A stretch of DNA of 64,000 nucleotides from Gnetum montanum. Lineage: Eukaryota > Streptophyta > Gnetopsida > Gnetales > Gnetaceae. The notes under the pieces are model-generated. The model did not search any database and had not been told where the DNA came from. It worked only from the letters and a program-made list of their open reading frames with translations. The stretch lies in assembly GCA_015680685.1 (NCBI GenBank), contig MNCI01000175.1, positions 97,642 through 161,641 on the forward strand. Reading direction: 5' to 3'. The position numbers were made by a program, and so were the translations under genes. Below are positions 11,606 through 22,359 of this stretch, piece by piece (within the stretch, counting starts at the first letter, position 1; each line of letters starts with the position of its first letter).

Positions 11606-13645
11606 TACAATAAACACCTCATTAGATGGACAACCACACTCAATATTTTGTATCTCCTCCTTTCAACTTAGTTGTGGAAAAGATGAACATCCATGCTAAC
11701 TATATAAATGACTCCTTAGTTTTTCATCTTTTTGTTTTGCATGTTTTTATTTTTCACCTTATTATTTTTACAACTTTTTTATTTTACACATTATTTATCT
11801 TACAGCTTTTTTTTTTACGTTATTAATTTCTCAAAGTTTTTGTTTTATAGCATCGTTAGTACATTTTGTTTTTCTTAAATATTTTAAAATTTCTTATATA
11901 TTTTCCTTTCCTTGGATGTGATTTTCTTATTATGTTTTAATAATAACGAGCCTTATTACTAACTGGGTACAATGTGTTTGATTGATATAGGCATGTGCTA
12001 TTTGGTTATTTGATTATTGGTGTCTAGATTCTAGCTTTGAATTTTGTTATTGATGATTAGGACATGGTTTCTTTTTCATGCAATAGGCAATGAATTCACA
12101 ACATCCACCCATCCACAAACTCTATAATTTTCCTTATTTTGGAAATGTGCAATCCCTTTTTCATTAATAAAACTTTAATAAACTTGTGACTTTGGTAGTT
12201 TCTAGAATTGGGAAGGATTCAAAGGTTTGAATAGGGTATGAATTTAAGGGAATTCAGTATTCTTTGTGCCTTTCTACTTACCTAGGTGCATGTGTGTTTC
12301 ATGAATTTCTTATCGTTCCATGTCGACCAATAATAGGAGGTTGAATAAGTCTTTATAGGTGTGGTTTCCATCATTAAGAAAAAAAATGATGGAAATTCAA
12401 AGCACACCCCTTAGATAAAATAAATGGGCTACAAGCACTGGTTATGAGACTAGAAAGACATGTTACCTATGCCTAAAGGTCCACTCTAACTAAGACACTT
12501 TCTCACTTCCTACTTCTCTCTTTTTCTCTAATAAGGAACAATGGTTGTTCTGTGTAAGCACTCTATGTCTTAGGGGGGTGGAATGGTCTTAGAATGGTGA
12601 TGTGATGTCATTGAACATGGTTGGTTTTGGTCTAAACTAAGGATGGATCTTATCAATTCATTTAATCATAAAATTCATAAGGAACTTCATGTGACCTTAA
12701 TTAGGAATTTCATTCCACTCTCTTTCTCTTCCACCTATGCTTTCCATGTCTCACCTCACTGCTAGTTTCATGTTCTTGTTCGATGTCCTGGTTTAACATG
12801 TTAAAATTATTAGGTAGTTTCTTCTAAGTTTTTGTACTTAACTTTCTGTAACCATTAATCATCCATAGGGTCCACAGACTCCTCGATTTGAAGTTATGAA
12901 AGGACAATAAAGGATTTGAGCCTACTTTGGGGAGGATCCACTTGCACACTTTTTGATTGGGTTAGTTAAGTTCTTTATCCTTAGACATTCTTAAAATAAA
13001 ATCTTTTTGCATATCCTCATCAATGACATCCAATTGTGTATACCTTCACAATGTTTTTTTAGTGAAACTTCCTTTTTATTATTGTGAATTCTTAACCCTC
13101 TTCAAGTATTTCATTGTGTTTGAAATTTTTCAAATTTGTGAACTGCTTATCCATTTCACCTATTTTTCAACTTTCCCACTAACACTATTAATGAAATCTA
13201 TCCACCATAATCACAACCTAGCCAAGTGTAACCACCAACGAAACAAGGTACTTAAAAGCTATACATTACACATTACATATTAATCTATAATTTTTTTGTG
13301 ATTGTAGTGGAAAGCATAGACTGGAAGTGAGATTATCTTCATTAAAGGATAAGTAGCAATACCATGTGACAAGGACTATTCATGATCATTGAATCTTCTC
13401 CCTTGCTTTTTAGCTATCAAAGGGGTTGGATGTTAGTTTTGTCTAGTGTATTCACTTCTCTTGTCATGAACATCAAATTTTGTAAAAGATTGTAATCCAT
13501 ACACTTGGGCACTTAGAGTCTGTTTATTCCATTTGAGTCAGTCTCAATGTTAGTCAATTATCCCATACCTACCCAATATTTTTATAAGAAACTTATTCCT
13601 CCTCTTGTTTACTCGAGGATGTGTTTTCATTCAATTGTGGGGGTA
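11606..13645 (+). other. E2 3' noncoding region and polypurine tract
   Basis: I see no gene in these 2 kb. It is AT-rich, with T-runs at 11700-11900. Positions 12866-12970 match E1 30-140, and 13510-13645 match E1 3836-3987. The E1 accessory ORF lies between those anchors in E1 and is missing here. A donor-like AAG|GTACTT near 13246 and an acceptor-like GATTGTAG near 13308 suggest the intron remains after the ORF was lost. The tract TTGTGGGGGTA ends at 13645. Confidence 0.65.
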
Positions 13646-13864
13646 TGATGACTCATGTTTTGATATGCTTTGATATCAGAGCCTCAATATTGGATACACA
13701 ATATCGAACCCCAAGATGCAATGTTGAATATTTGATATCGCAAAGTATATGTTGGCCTATAAATATAGAGCTTGGGCACACAATTTTAGGATTAGTTTTT
13801 GTTTAGAGTAACAAAGTTCTTATAGTTTAGCCATTCAAAAGTTAGAATATTTTTGAGTGCCTAC
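13646..13864 (+). repeat. E2 3' LTR, left segment
   Basis: It starts TGATGACTCATG, contains TATAAATAT at 13758-13766 and aligns with the 5' LTR. It breaks at 13864, where the A composite begins. The last five bases, CCTAC (13860-13864), are repeated at 44015-44019, the target duplication of A. The LTR resumes at 44020 in register with the 5' copy. Confidence 0.85.
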
Positions 13865-15439
13865 TAAAACACCCCAAAATTTGAAGACATGTCGCTAGGC
13901 CTTTGCAATTCATGGAGCATCACGGTAGTTCTTTAGGAGATGGATGCTTTGATTTTCGGACTGTCCAAAATTGGCAAGTTTTCTGCCCCAGGTGTCAACA
14001 TGCTAAACTAACTCTCCTGCATACCCACCTAAGCAGTTCATCCAGTTGACTGTGCACTTAGGAGTGGTGTGTGGAACTATTGGCGATGCTCAGAATGCAC
14101 AAAACATTCTAGCCAATTTTCTAAGTCACGAAGTTTGCTACGCTACGCTATGCCTTGCTATGTAGTGTAGCAAGCTTCAGAAGATGTTTGTAGGAGCGAA
14201 GTGCTATGCTATGCTATGTAGCATAGCGTAGCATAGCAAAAGCTATATGGTCGGTCCCCTCTCCTAACTTAAAGCCCTTCAGCAATGTCTCCTTTAGTCA
14301 AAAAGCGGCAGACCATGTCTACTGCTACACTATGCTAAGCTACATGGCCCAGCGAGGCGTAGCAATTCTACAGAAGTGACAAAAGGAAACTCAAAGGGTA
14401 GGATCAGCAAGTTAGCAAGTTTCACAGTGCAAAAGGAAAATTTTGTAGATTGGCAAAGTTTTTTTTACAACTAAGGCCAGCTGCTCGCTACATAGCATAG
14501 CAAATATGCAACACACATGTAGCGAAACACATGATAAGATGCTACGCTATGCCAAACATGTTACGCTACAAAGCACAACAAAGCATGATAGGTGGTTGTG
14601 AAATATCAATGCACTTCGCCTAATTGCACCATTGGCACACATCTCCAGATGTTGACAGTGTAATTACAGCATGGCAGGCTTGTAATTACAATGGTCATGT
14701 AGGCATGTGCAGCGCAGACAAGTCAATGTGGGCCTAAGGTGTGTGGCATTCAAACCATCATTTTCATGTGCCCTTGGTCTTATAAATACCCCAGCGAGCA
14801 GTGTTCAAAAGAACTTTTTTACCTTCTCACACTTTTTGACTTTTTTGGCACTTTGGCTAACTTCTGGAATTTTCGGCATTCTGGCACTGTAACCTCGAGC
14901 ATTGTAAGATTTCTGTTTAACATTGAAAATAGTTACCACTCTTTGTTGGCATTTCTTCTTCCCCTGTTCTACCACCTTGGTAGCACTCTGCATTATTAAT
15001 GCCTTAGTTTGTACTCAAGCGCACAACCATCTTACTCTACACATCTTGGTTACTCTCGAGACCTCTGCACTTCTTAGTGCTGTGCAACCAAATGTATCCA
15101 TCTTGACAGAGCAAAGTTGTAGCTTCGAAACGGTGCATTTTTCTAACTACATTTTATTGTGCATTTTACTTTGCTTTCTTGTTTACCATCACATCTTACA
15201 TTGTTGCCAGCATCGTTTATGTTTAAAATACCATTTTAGACTATAAACTTTGCTTTCAAACCACACATTGCAAAAGGTTATATGGACACCGACTAAGTCC
15301 CTATCTGATCGACCAGACCGTTTGGGGTGCCCCATATCTATTCCATCCAGCACGGTCCTCCCATGGATATAGGGTTAAGACTATCTGTAGCTGATGACTA
15401 TTCGATGATTTCTAGTCACCGATGTTTTCGGTTGCTACA
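13865..15439 (+). repeat. A-family LTR, forward copy at the left end
   Basis: This 1575-bp LTR starts TAAAACACCCCAAAA and ends GGTTGCTACA. A TATA box TATAAATACC is at 14781-14790. It aligns over its length with the inverted copies 15463-16982 and 42420-44014. It contains many TAGCATAGC-type inverted repeats, for example 14202-14238. Confidence 0.85.
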
Positions 15440-15462
15440 GTTTTCTAGCGCTAAAAGGAGGG
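15440..15462 (+). other. primer binding site remnant, tRNA-Asn type, at the palindrome centre
   Basis: TCTAGCGCTAAAAGGAGGG (15444-15462) follows the forward LTR and resembles TGGCGCTAGAAGGAGGG, the complement of the tRNA-Asn 3' end. The forward unit then stops. The sequence continues as an inverted, end-truncated LTR. The shared string GGAGGGCC at the joint also occurs inside the LTR (about 42494). Confidence 0.65.
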
Positions 15463-16982
15463 CCATGCTGGATGGAACAGATATGGGGTGCACTCAATGG
15501 TCTAGTCGATTAGACAGGGACCTAGTCGATGTCTATATAACCTTTTACAATGTGTGGTTTGAAAGCAAAGTTTATAGTCTAAAATGGTATTTTAAACATA
15601 AATGATGCTGACAATAATGTAAGATGCGATGGTCAAAAGAAAGTAAAGTAAAATGAAAAGTAAAATATAGTTAGAAAAATGCAGTGCTTCAAAGCTACAA
15701 CTTTTCTCTGTCAAGATGGATACAGTTGGTTGCACAACATTGAGAAGTGTAGAGGTCCCGAGAGTAACCAAGACATGTAGAGCAAGATGGCTATGCGCTT
15801 GAGTGCGAACTTAGGTGTTAACAATGCAGAGTGCTACCAAGGTGGTAGAACAGGGGAAGACGAAATGCCAACAAAGAGTGCTAACTATTTGCAATGTCAA
15901 ACATAAAGCTTACAATGCTCAAGGTTACAGTGCTAGAATGCCGAAAAGTCTAGAAGTTAGCAAAAGTGCTGAAAATGTCAAAAAGTGTGAAAAGGTAAAA
16001 ATTTCTTTTGAACACTGCTCGCTGGGATATTTATAGGACCAAGGGCATGCGAAAGGGATGGTTTGAATGCTAAACGACTTAGGCCCATGTTGACTTGTCT
16101 GTGCTGCACGTGCCTACATGACTGTTGGACATGCATGACCGTTGTAATTACAAGCCTACCATGTCATAATTGTGCTATTAGCATCTGGAGATGTGTGAAA
16201 ATGGTGCAATTAGGTGAAGTGCATTGATGTCACACAACCACCCATCATGCCTTATTGTGCTTTGTAGCATAGCATGTTCAGCGTAGCGTAGCATCTTTTC
16301 ACATTTTTTGCTACATGTGTGTTGCATATTTGCTATGCTATGTAGCTTAGCATAGCATAGCGGTTGGCCTTCGTCGCAAAAAATTTGCCAATCTGCGAAC
16401 TTTTCCTTATGCACCGTGAAATTTGTGAACTTGCTGATCTTGCCTTTTGAGTTTCCTTCTATCACTTCCACAGAATTGCTACGCCTTACTACACCATGTA
16501 GCTCAGCGTAGCATAGTAGCAGACATGGCCTGCCTCTTTCTGACGAAAGGAGACATTGCTGAAGGACTTAAACTCAGGTGAGGGGACCGACTGTATAGCT
16601 TTTGCTATGCTACACTATGTTGCATAGCATAGCATAGCACTTCGCTCCTGCAAACATCTTCTGAAGCTTTCTACGCTACATAGCAAGGCGTAGCGTAGCG
16701 TAGCAAACTTCATGACTTAGAAAATTGGCTGGAACATTTTGCGCATTCTGAGCTTCTTCAACAGTTCCATGCGTTGCTCCTAAGTGCATGGTCAGCTGGG
16801 TGAACTACTTAGGTGGCTAGGCAAGAGAATTCATTTAGCTTGTTGACACCTAGGGCAGAAAACTTGCCGATTCTGGACAGTCTGAAAATCAAGACATCCA
16901 TCTCCTGAAGAACTGCCGTGATGCTGCGTGAATTGCAAAGGCCTAGAGAAGTAGGCATGTCTTTGAATTTTGGGGTGTTTCA
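15463..16982 (-). repeat. A 3' LTR (minus strand), truncated at its end
   Basis: It is the reverse complement of the A-family LTR and starts on the minus strand at 16982 (TGAAACACCCC). It lacks roughly the last 70 bp of the LTR, replaced by the joint at 15462. A TATA box on the minus strand lies near 16027-16036. With 13865-15439 it forms a nearly spacer-less inverted repeat with arms of about 1.5 kb. Confidence 0.85.
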
Positions 16983-16995
16983 TTGGCCCCTCTGT
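16983..16995 (-). promoter_or_regulatory. polypurine tract of A
   Basis: On the minus strand ACAGAGGGGCCAA immediately precedes the LTR start TGAAACACC. This marks 15463-16982 as the 3' LTR of a minus-strand element. Confidence 0.65.
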
Positions 16996-17999
16996 GTCGA
17001 TGTCTGGAGAATGGGTTTAATAGACATTAACAAAGAATACGAAACACCACGCTAACATTGTCATTTAGTGATTGCTTGGATGTTGCTTGGCTGTGCTTGA
17101 GAGTGTTGCATTGGAGGGACAAGGTGAAGTAGGAAAGAAGGAGGCCAATGAAAAGGAAAAAGATGAGGTTTAGCCAAGTTCCTCGTCGGAGTGCTCATGA
17201 GGGAGTTGTTTGTATTTTCATCTTTGCTTTCACTAATCTTCGACCTCCTATAGGATAGACGTCTTTCCCAAGATGAGTTGTGTTACATCTGTGTAGGGTT
17301 TCGACCTACCTACAAATGCTTCCCATGCAGCAAGCTGTGTTATGCACATCATGGAATTTGCACTCTGAGGTAGCTAGGCTAGTCGAGGCACTCACTTCGC
17401 GATGCTATAGCATTTGTTGCTGTGGCAAGACGTACCCTCGGCTGGCAAGGGAAAAGGTCTTGTTGGCTACATATGTTGTTGAAGTTGTTGGACATCATTG
17501 CTGGTGTACAATGTCCAACGTAGGAAGGCCAGCAGTAGCCTTGGTAGCATCAACGTGGAGGAACTAGCCTCGAAGGTGCTGGGAATTTCTGTGAGTGCGA
17601 ATGCTTTATAATCCCTGCCAAGCGTGTGCATTCTCAGTTCAGCTATGGGGTCAACTACCACATAGTTGAATGCCATTGGTAGGGGGGATGGAGGATAACA
17701 ATATTATGGTTGGGCCATAATACTACTAGAACTCTAGCAATAGGCATTGGCCAAGGAACTACCATCAGGGCGATGGGTTGTGGTGACGATGGGTCTGGAG
17801 GGCTAGTGCGATGTCGTACGACATCTCTAGAGGGTCAACACAATGCCAAGGGTGGTAGTGTCATGTATGTTCTAGATCATGTCCCCATTACATCGTGAAC
17901 TACGTTCTGGAGCTACGACGTCCCACCCCCATGTCAGCACTACGCATGCTTGTTCGATGTGTACTCAATGAAGATGCATGCTAGGGATGTGATGCAAAC
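16996..17999 (-). other. A 3' untranslated region, no recognisable gene
   Basis: This kilobase separates the polypurine tract from the minisatellite downstream of integrase. Short open frames exist on both strands (for example 17280-17567 +), but none resembles a known domain or the antisense gene at 33211-37620. I see nothing more in it. Confidence 0.5.
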
Positions 18000-18360
18000 C
18001 CAGTTTAAGGTCCTGGTAGACTGTGTGCTGGGTTAGGGTCCCTGCAGACCGCTATGCTAGTTTAAGGTCCTAATAAACTGTGCATGCTAGCTTAAGGTCC
18101 CAGTAGACCGTACATGCCAGTTTAGCATCGTAGCAGATGTGCCATGCTAGTTTATAGTCATAGCAGACTAGCTGTGCCAGTTTTACATCATAGTGGATAG
18201 TTGTTGCCAATTTAACATCGTAGCAGAAGGTGCTTGTTGTTGTTACCAGTTTATCGTCGTAGGGGACGTTGCTGTAGCCATGCCAGTTTAATGTCATAGT
18301 GGACATTTGCTTTTCTGTGCCAGTTTTACATTGTAGCGGATGGTTGCCTACTTGCTCCAT
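18000..18360. repeat. minisatellite in the 3' UTR of A
   Basis: About nine diverged units of roughly 35-48 bp share the core GCCAGTTTAAGGTC or GCCAGTTTAACATC followed by GTAGCAGA or GTAGTGGAC. On the minus strand they read as repeats of a CYDVKLA-like peptide, a by-product of the repeat. Tat-lineage elements often carry minisatellites downstream of pol. A related array is at 32750-32890. Confidence 0.8.
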
Positions 18361-18369
18361 GTGCTCAGA

Positions 18370-19430
18370 TGTAGTAGGGCTTGAGGTATGAATGATTCAC
18401 CAGGTTGGAAAACTCGTTGTCATCTATCTCTGCTAGCTTGAAGGCTCCATTCCCAAAGGCTTTAGTGACCACGTAAGGGCCTTCCCAGTTAGTTGAGAAT
18501 TTGCTCATGTGCTCACGAACAGCCTTGAGGATGAGGTCTTCCTTCTCTACTAGCTATCGATGTAGGTCTGCATTGTGCTTTTGCTGCTGCTTGCTCTGCT
18601 AGTGCTCTATGCGGCTTAGCATCTATGTGCGCTCCTCCTCTATTGAGTCGAGGTCGATGATCCATGATTCATTGTTTTGGGATTCACTCACAATGTCAGA
18701 TAGGATCATCTAGAGTGATGGTACCTACAACTCAAGAGGCAACATAGCTTCAGATCCATAAACAATACTGTAAGGAGTCTTACTTGTTGCGGTTCTACAC
18801 ATTGTCCTGTAGGCCCATAGAACGTAGAGGATATGCTCATGCCACTGCCTCTTACTGTTGCTAAGCATCCACCTCAGCAAGTTGATGATGGATTTACTTG
18901 TAGCCTCCACCTATCTGTTCGCCTGTGGGTAGTATGGGGAGGAGAATGATTACTTGATGCATAGATTGCTACAGAAAGTTCAGGTTTCCATACTACTGAA
19001 CTATGGCCCATTGTCAATCACAATAGTCATTGGAAGCCCAAATCTCATTACGATGTTGTCTAGGATGAATTTGTAGATTTGCTGAGATGTCGTCTTCCTT
19101 AGGTGGATAGCTTCCACCCACTTAGTAAAATACCCAGTGGTGGTAATAATGAAACTATACCGTACGGAGGAGTTAGGCGTGATAGGCCCTATGAGGTCTA
19201 GTCCCCATTGTTGGAAGGACCAGGTGATTTGCGTTCGATGCAAGTCCATGTGTGAGACATGTATGAGATTTGCGTATCTCTAGAATGTGTCACACGTCTT
19301 GACTTTTGACAAGCAGTCACACTCCATGTGGGGCCAATAGTACCCTAGGCATCTGATTTTTGCAGCCATAGCCCTAGGTGCTATTTTTCCACCACATAGT
19401 CCCTCATGCACTTCATTAACTACCTTCTGC
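18370..19430 (-). pseudogene. A integrase (decayed)
   Basis: On the minus strand, the zinc-binding part (about 19430-19250) keeps YYWPHMECDC and C..CQR-like pieces. The core begins QWGLDLIGPI near 19210 and continues with YFTKWVEAI, FGLPMTIVIDNGP (19001) and SPYYPQANRQVEA. The fragment at 18910-18725 has WHEHILYVLWAYRT and PYSIVYGSEAMLPLE. The C-terminal module NWEGPYVVTKAFGNGAFKL and VNHSYLKPYY is at about 18500-18375. The D,D-35-E core is largely recognisable, but TAG and TGA stops break the frame. Confidence 0.85.
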
Positions 19431-19649
19431 ACCTACTCCCCACCCACACATGCCAGCAATATCCCATCATAGGAGCGTTGACATAGGCATTATTTCCCAT
19501 GAGCGTATATTGCCGAGCATGCTTACGGATTGCATCTCTCTGGGTAGATGTCAGTCTACCTAAGGGTTCGCTATGTTGTAAGTAGGCTTTAATGTTGGCG
19601 TACCACTCTTGGGTGTTTGCGATACTGATAGAGGCCACGTGTCCCACCT

Positions 19650-20460
19650 AAGTGATAGGCTCAGTACATTCGATAATCAAAGTCGATAGACTTGCAAATG
19701 AATGTGGTGGAATGTTTAGTGATAGGGTGGCTAAAACATATGCCATGGTGTTCTCGTTGCGTGGCATGTGTTGCACATCTGTGGTTGCAAATAGCTTAAG
19801 CAGGCTTTTCGCTAGGTCACAGTAGGGTTGCAGGTGCGTAGCTTTGCAGGTGTAGACTTTGGTGATTTGATTCACAACTAGTTGTGGATCACCGCGGATT
19901 GCTAGGTGTTGTATGCATAGTGCTTGGGTAGTTAAGTGGCCTCTAAGTAACCCCTCATACTCTGCCACATTGTTGGTTCAGGGGAATGTAAAATGATAAG
20001 CAGATGGGTGTATTTTCCCATAGGGGAACATGATGACAGCAGTTGCACTACCTCCTCACGTAGTTGATGCGTCGTTGAAGTGTAAAGTGGCTTCAAGATG
20101 CGATGGGATGATGTTGATATTGCTAATGTGTTCATCCAGGAATTCAGGATCTATGGTTTTCTAGTCATTAACAGGCAAGGCTGTGAGTTGGGTAACTATG
20201 GCTTGACCCTTTGTTGATGATTGACTTACATAGTATAAATTGAACTCCGTGGTTGTTTGTTTCCATTGGGCTATCTGGCTACTTTTGTATAGGTTGTTAG
20301 TGATAGCTTGAAGTATGTTGCTTTTGCAAATGATGTTATTTATACTGCAGAACAGGTAATGTCTCCACTTTTTTAGTGCTAACACTAAGGTAAGGCAATT
20401 CCTCTCCACTTCGTTGTATTTCGCCTTGTGTACTATTAGTGCATGACTCAGGTAATACAC
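19650..20460 (-). pseudogene. A tandem RNase H domains (Ty3 type then archaeal type)
   Basis: The first domain starts MYYLSHALIVHKAKYNEVE at 20460 and is a degraded Ty3-type RNase H. After a linker (about 20160-20100) a second begins LHFNDAST, followed by NNVAEYEGLLRGH at 19968 and GDPQLVVNQI, with QHMPRNENTMAYVLATLS near its end. The D, E, D, H pattern of this second copy is that of the extra, archaeal-like RNase H of Tat-lineage elements. Both lie between RT and integrase. Confidence 0.85.
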
Positions 20461-20479
20461 TAGTATCTTAGATCCGTTG

Positions 20480-21700
20480 TCTCATTTCTGACATAGCAGT
20501 GTTGCAATAGATGTGTTGGAGGTGGCAAGGTAGATAAGGAAGGGTTTATCCCTTTGTGGTGGATGCATAGTTGGGAGGTGCAAAAGCTCCTTCTTTAGGT
20601 CATTGAAGGCTTGTTGACATTGGGTTGTCCATTCGAAGTTAACCCCTTTCTTTAGAAGATGTTGCATGGGGTGTAGCTTGTTAGTTAACCTTGCTATAAA
20701 CCTTTGAATGAATTACACCCTACCTTGCAAACTGCGTAACTCTTTAAGATTTGTGGGAGATGTTAGGTTGACGATGACCTTAACTTTGTTAAGGTCCACC
20801 CGTATTCTTGCCTCCGATACTACGAACCCTAACATGCGTTTGGTTTTCACCCTGAAGATGCACTTCTTAGGATTAAGGTGCAAGTCGTGCATTTGATAAC
20901 ACTTAAGGACTACCCCTAGATCTCATGGGTGATCAGCTGCCTCCTTGAAATTGACTTCTATATCATCCACGTAGTCGTTTAATATTTCTAGGATGTAGTT
21001 GCTGAAGATGTAGGTCATGGCTCACTGATAAATTGCTGTGGCATTCTTGAGCTTGAAAGGTATCATGATGTAACAAAAGGTACCCCATGGGGTCATGAAG
21101 GTTGTTGTTAGCTGATGCTCTAGGTTAATGCGGATTTGGTTGTATCTGGAGAAACCATCTATGAAGGATAACAGAGCATGACTAGCTGTGGTGTTAATAA
21201 GTTGATCGATGCTTGGAAGTGGAAAATTATCCTTGATCATTGCCTTGTTCAGATCTCAGAAGTCTATATAGATTCGAATTGATCCCATTTTCTTCAAAAA
21301 CACAATGATGTTGGACATCCATTCTGAGTAATCAACCGTGCGGATGAAACCAACTTGGTATAACTTGGTGAGTTCATCCCTTATGGCTAGTGTAATTTCA
21401 GGCTTAACTTTGTGAGCCTTCTGCTTGACTACCTTCATGCATGGGTCTAGGATGATGTTGTGTTGTATCAGTTGTAGATCTAAACCTAGCATGTCGTTGT
21501 ATGACCATGCGAAGACATTGATGTTGTCTTGAAAAATTTTAGCTACATTTTCGTGCATCTGCGCATCTAGAAGGGAGCTAAGTTTTAGTATTTTTACCTC
21601 CTCCTTGGACATGGTTACAGGCATTTCTATGAGAAGGTTCTCAGTTACATTGTCAACCTCTAAGTCTAGGGTTTGGACCAAATGCTCAGGCCAGTCTAGG
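20480..21700 (-). pseudogene. pol: A reverse transcriptase domain (decayed)
   Basis: The pre-RT stretch includes NVFAWSYNDMLGLD (about 21520). The finger motifs are LTKLYQVGFIRTVDYSEWMS and IVFLKK. The palm begins DNFPLPSIDQLI at about 21230, has FIDGFSRYNQI, and the catalytic YVDDI is at 20959-20973. The thumb/connection has LNPKKCIFRV and MLGFVVSEARI. The frame is closed by TAG and TGA codons and is not functional. Upstream, 21700-21868 is coding-like linker ending at the junction with B. Confidence 0.9.
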
Positions 21701-21868
21701 GATGCTTCTAAGGAAGCTATGGTGCTAGCTGTGGTTGACCCCTAGTCGATCAGGTCGGGGTTCAATTGTCTCACGAGCTTGCCATGTGGACCTACTAATG
21801 TTAAGGGTGTGGAGAGATTGCGATGGATTTCCATCTTTTGCTCAACCTGCCAAAACAAGATGAAAGCC

Positions 21869-22241
21869 TAGTTAACTCAAACATGTGAATATATTCTTCA
21901 GCTAAATAAGCTTTTTCAGGAATGAAAGGCTCAGGAAAATATTTGTAAACTACCTTAGGAATATCATTGTAATTTTGAAATCCTAATGGTGTAACCCTTT
22001 GCCAAGGATTTTCCATCCTATTTCGTTGGATAATTGAACTCTTAGAATTTCTAGATCTTCTCTTATAAATTGATAAACTAGATATAATGGGTGATCTTCT
22101 TGATCTTCTATTTTTCACTCCATTACTTGTTTCCAATTCAAAAACTTTCTTTTGTTCTTCTTCTGATGAAGAATCAGTCTTAGAATCAAGAATATCTTTT
22201 GAAGCTTTCAAATTTTCCAAACTATTAATCTTTTTGGTCAT
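21869..22241 (-). pseudogene. gag: B gag N-terminus, extra partial copy
   Basis: From MTKKINSLENLKASKD at 22241 the sequence matches the start of B gag at 28768 almost residue for residue, through HMFEL. It then changes abruptly near 21868 into A pol sequence. It lies downstream of the B 3' LTR and follows a second primer site (22343-22359). The unit order is therefore LTR, internal, LTR, partial internal. The cause may be a truncated tandem copy. Confidence 0.8.
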
Positions 22242-22342
22242 GAATTGAAAATAGTATTTAACTTCTTAAGCCTTTATAGTAACAAAGAATAGTTTATGTG
22301 CTAAAATTATAAGGCTTATGAACTTAGAGGCTAAATTTTTAG

Positions 22343-22359
22343 CCCTCCTTCTAGCGCCA
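22343..22359 (-). other. second B primer binding site, tRNA-Asn type
   Basis: On the minus strand TTGGCGCTAGAAGGAGGG begins just inside the LTR end. This copy keeps the CpG and matches the complement of the tRNA-Asn 3' end, CCTCCTTCTAGCGCCA, well. It shows that the LTR at 22368-26174 is followed by another internal-region start. Confidence 0.8.

Noticed and set aside
18000-18360. A CRISPR-like array or a repeat-peptide gene (CYDVKLA repeats).
   Set aside because: Units vary in length and have no unique spacers. It is a minisatellite in a retrotransposon 3' UTR, and the peptide is a by-product.
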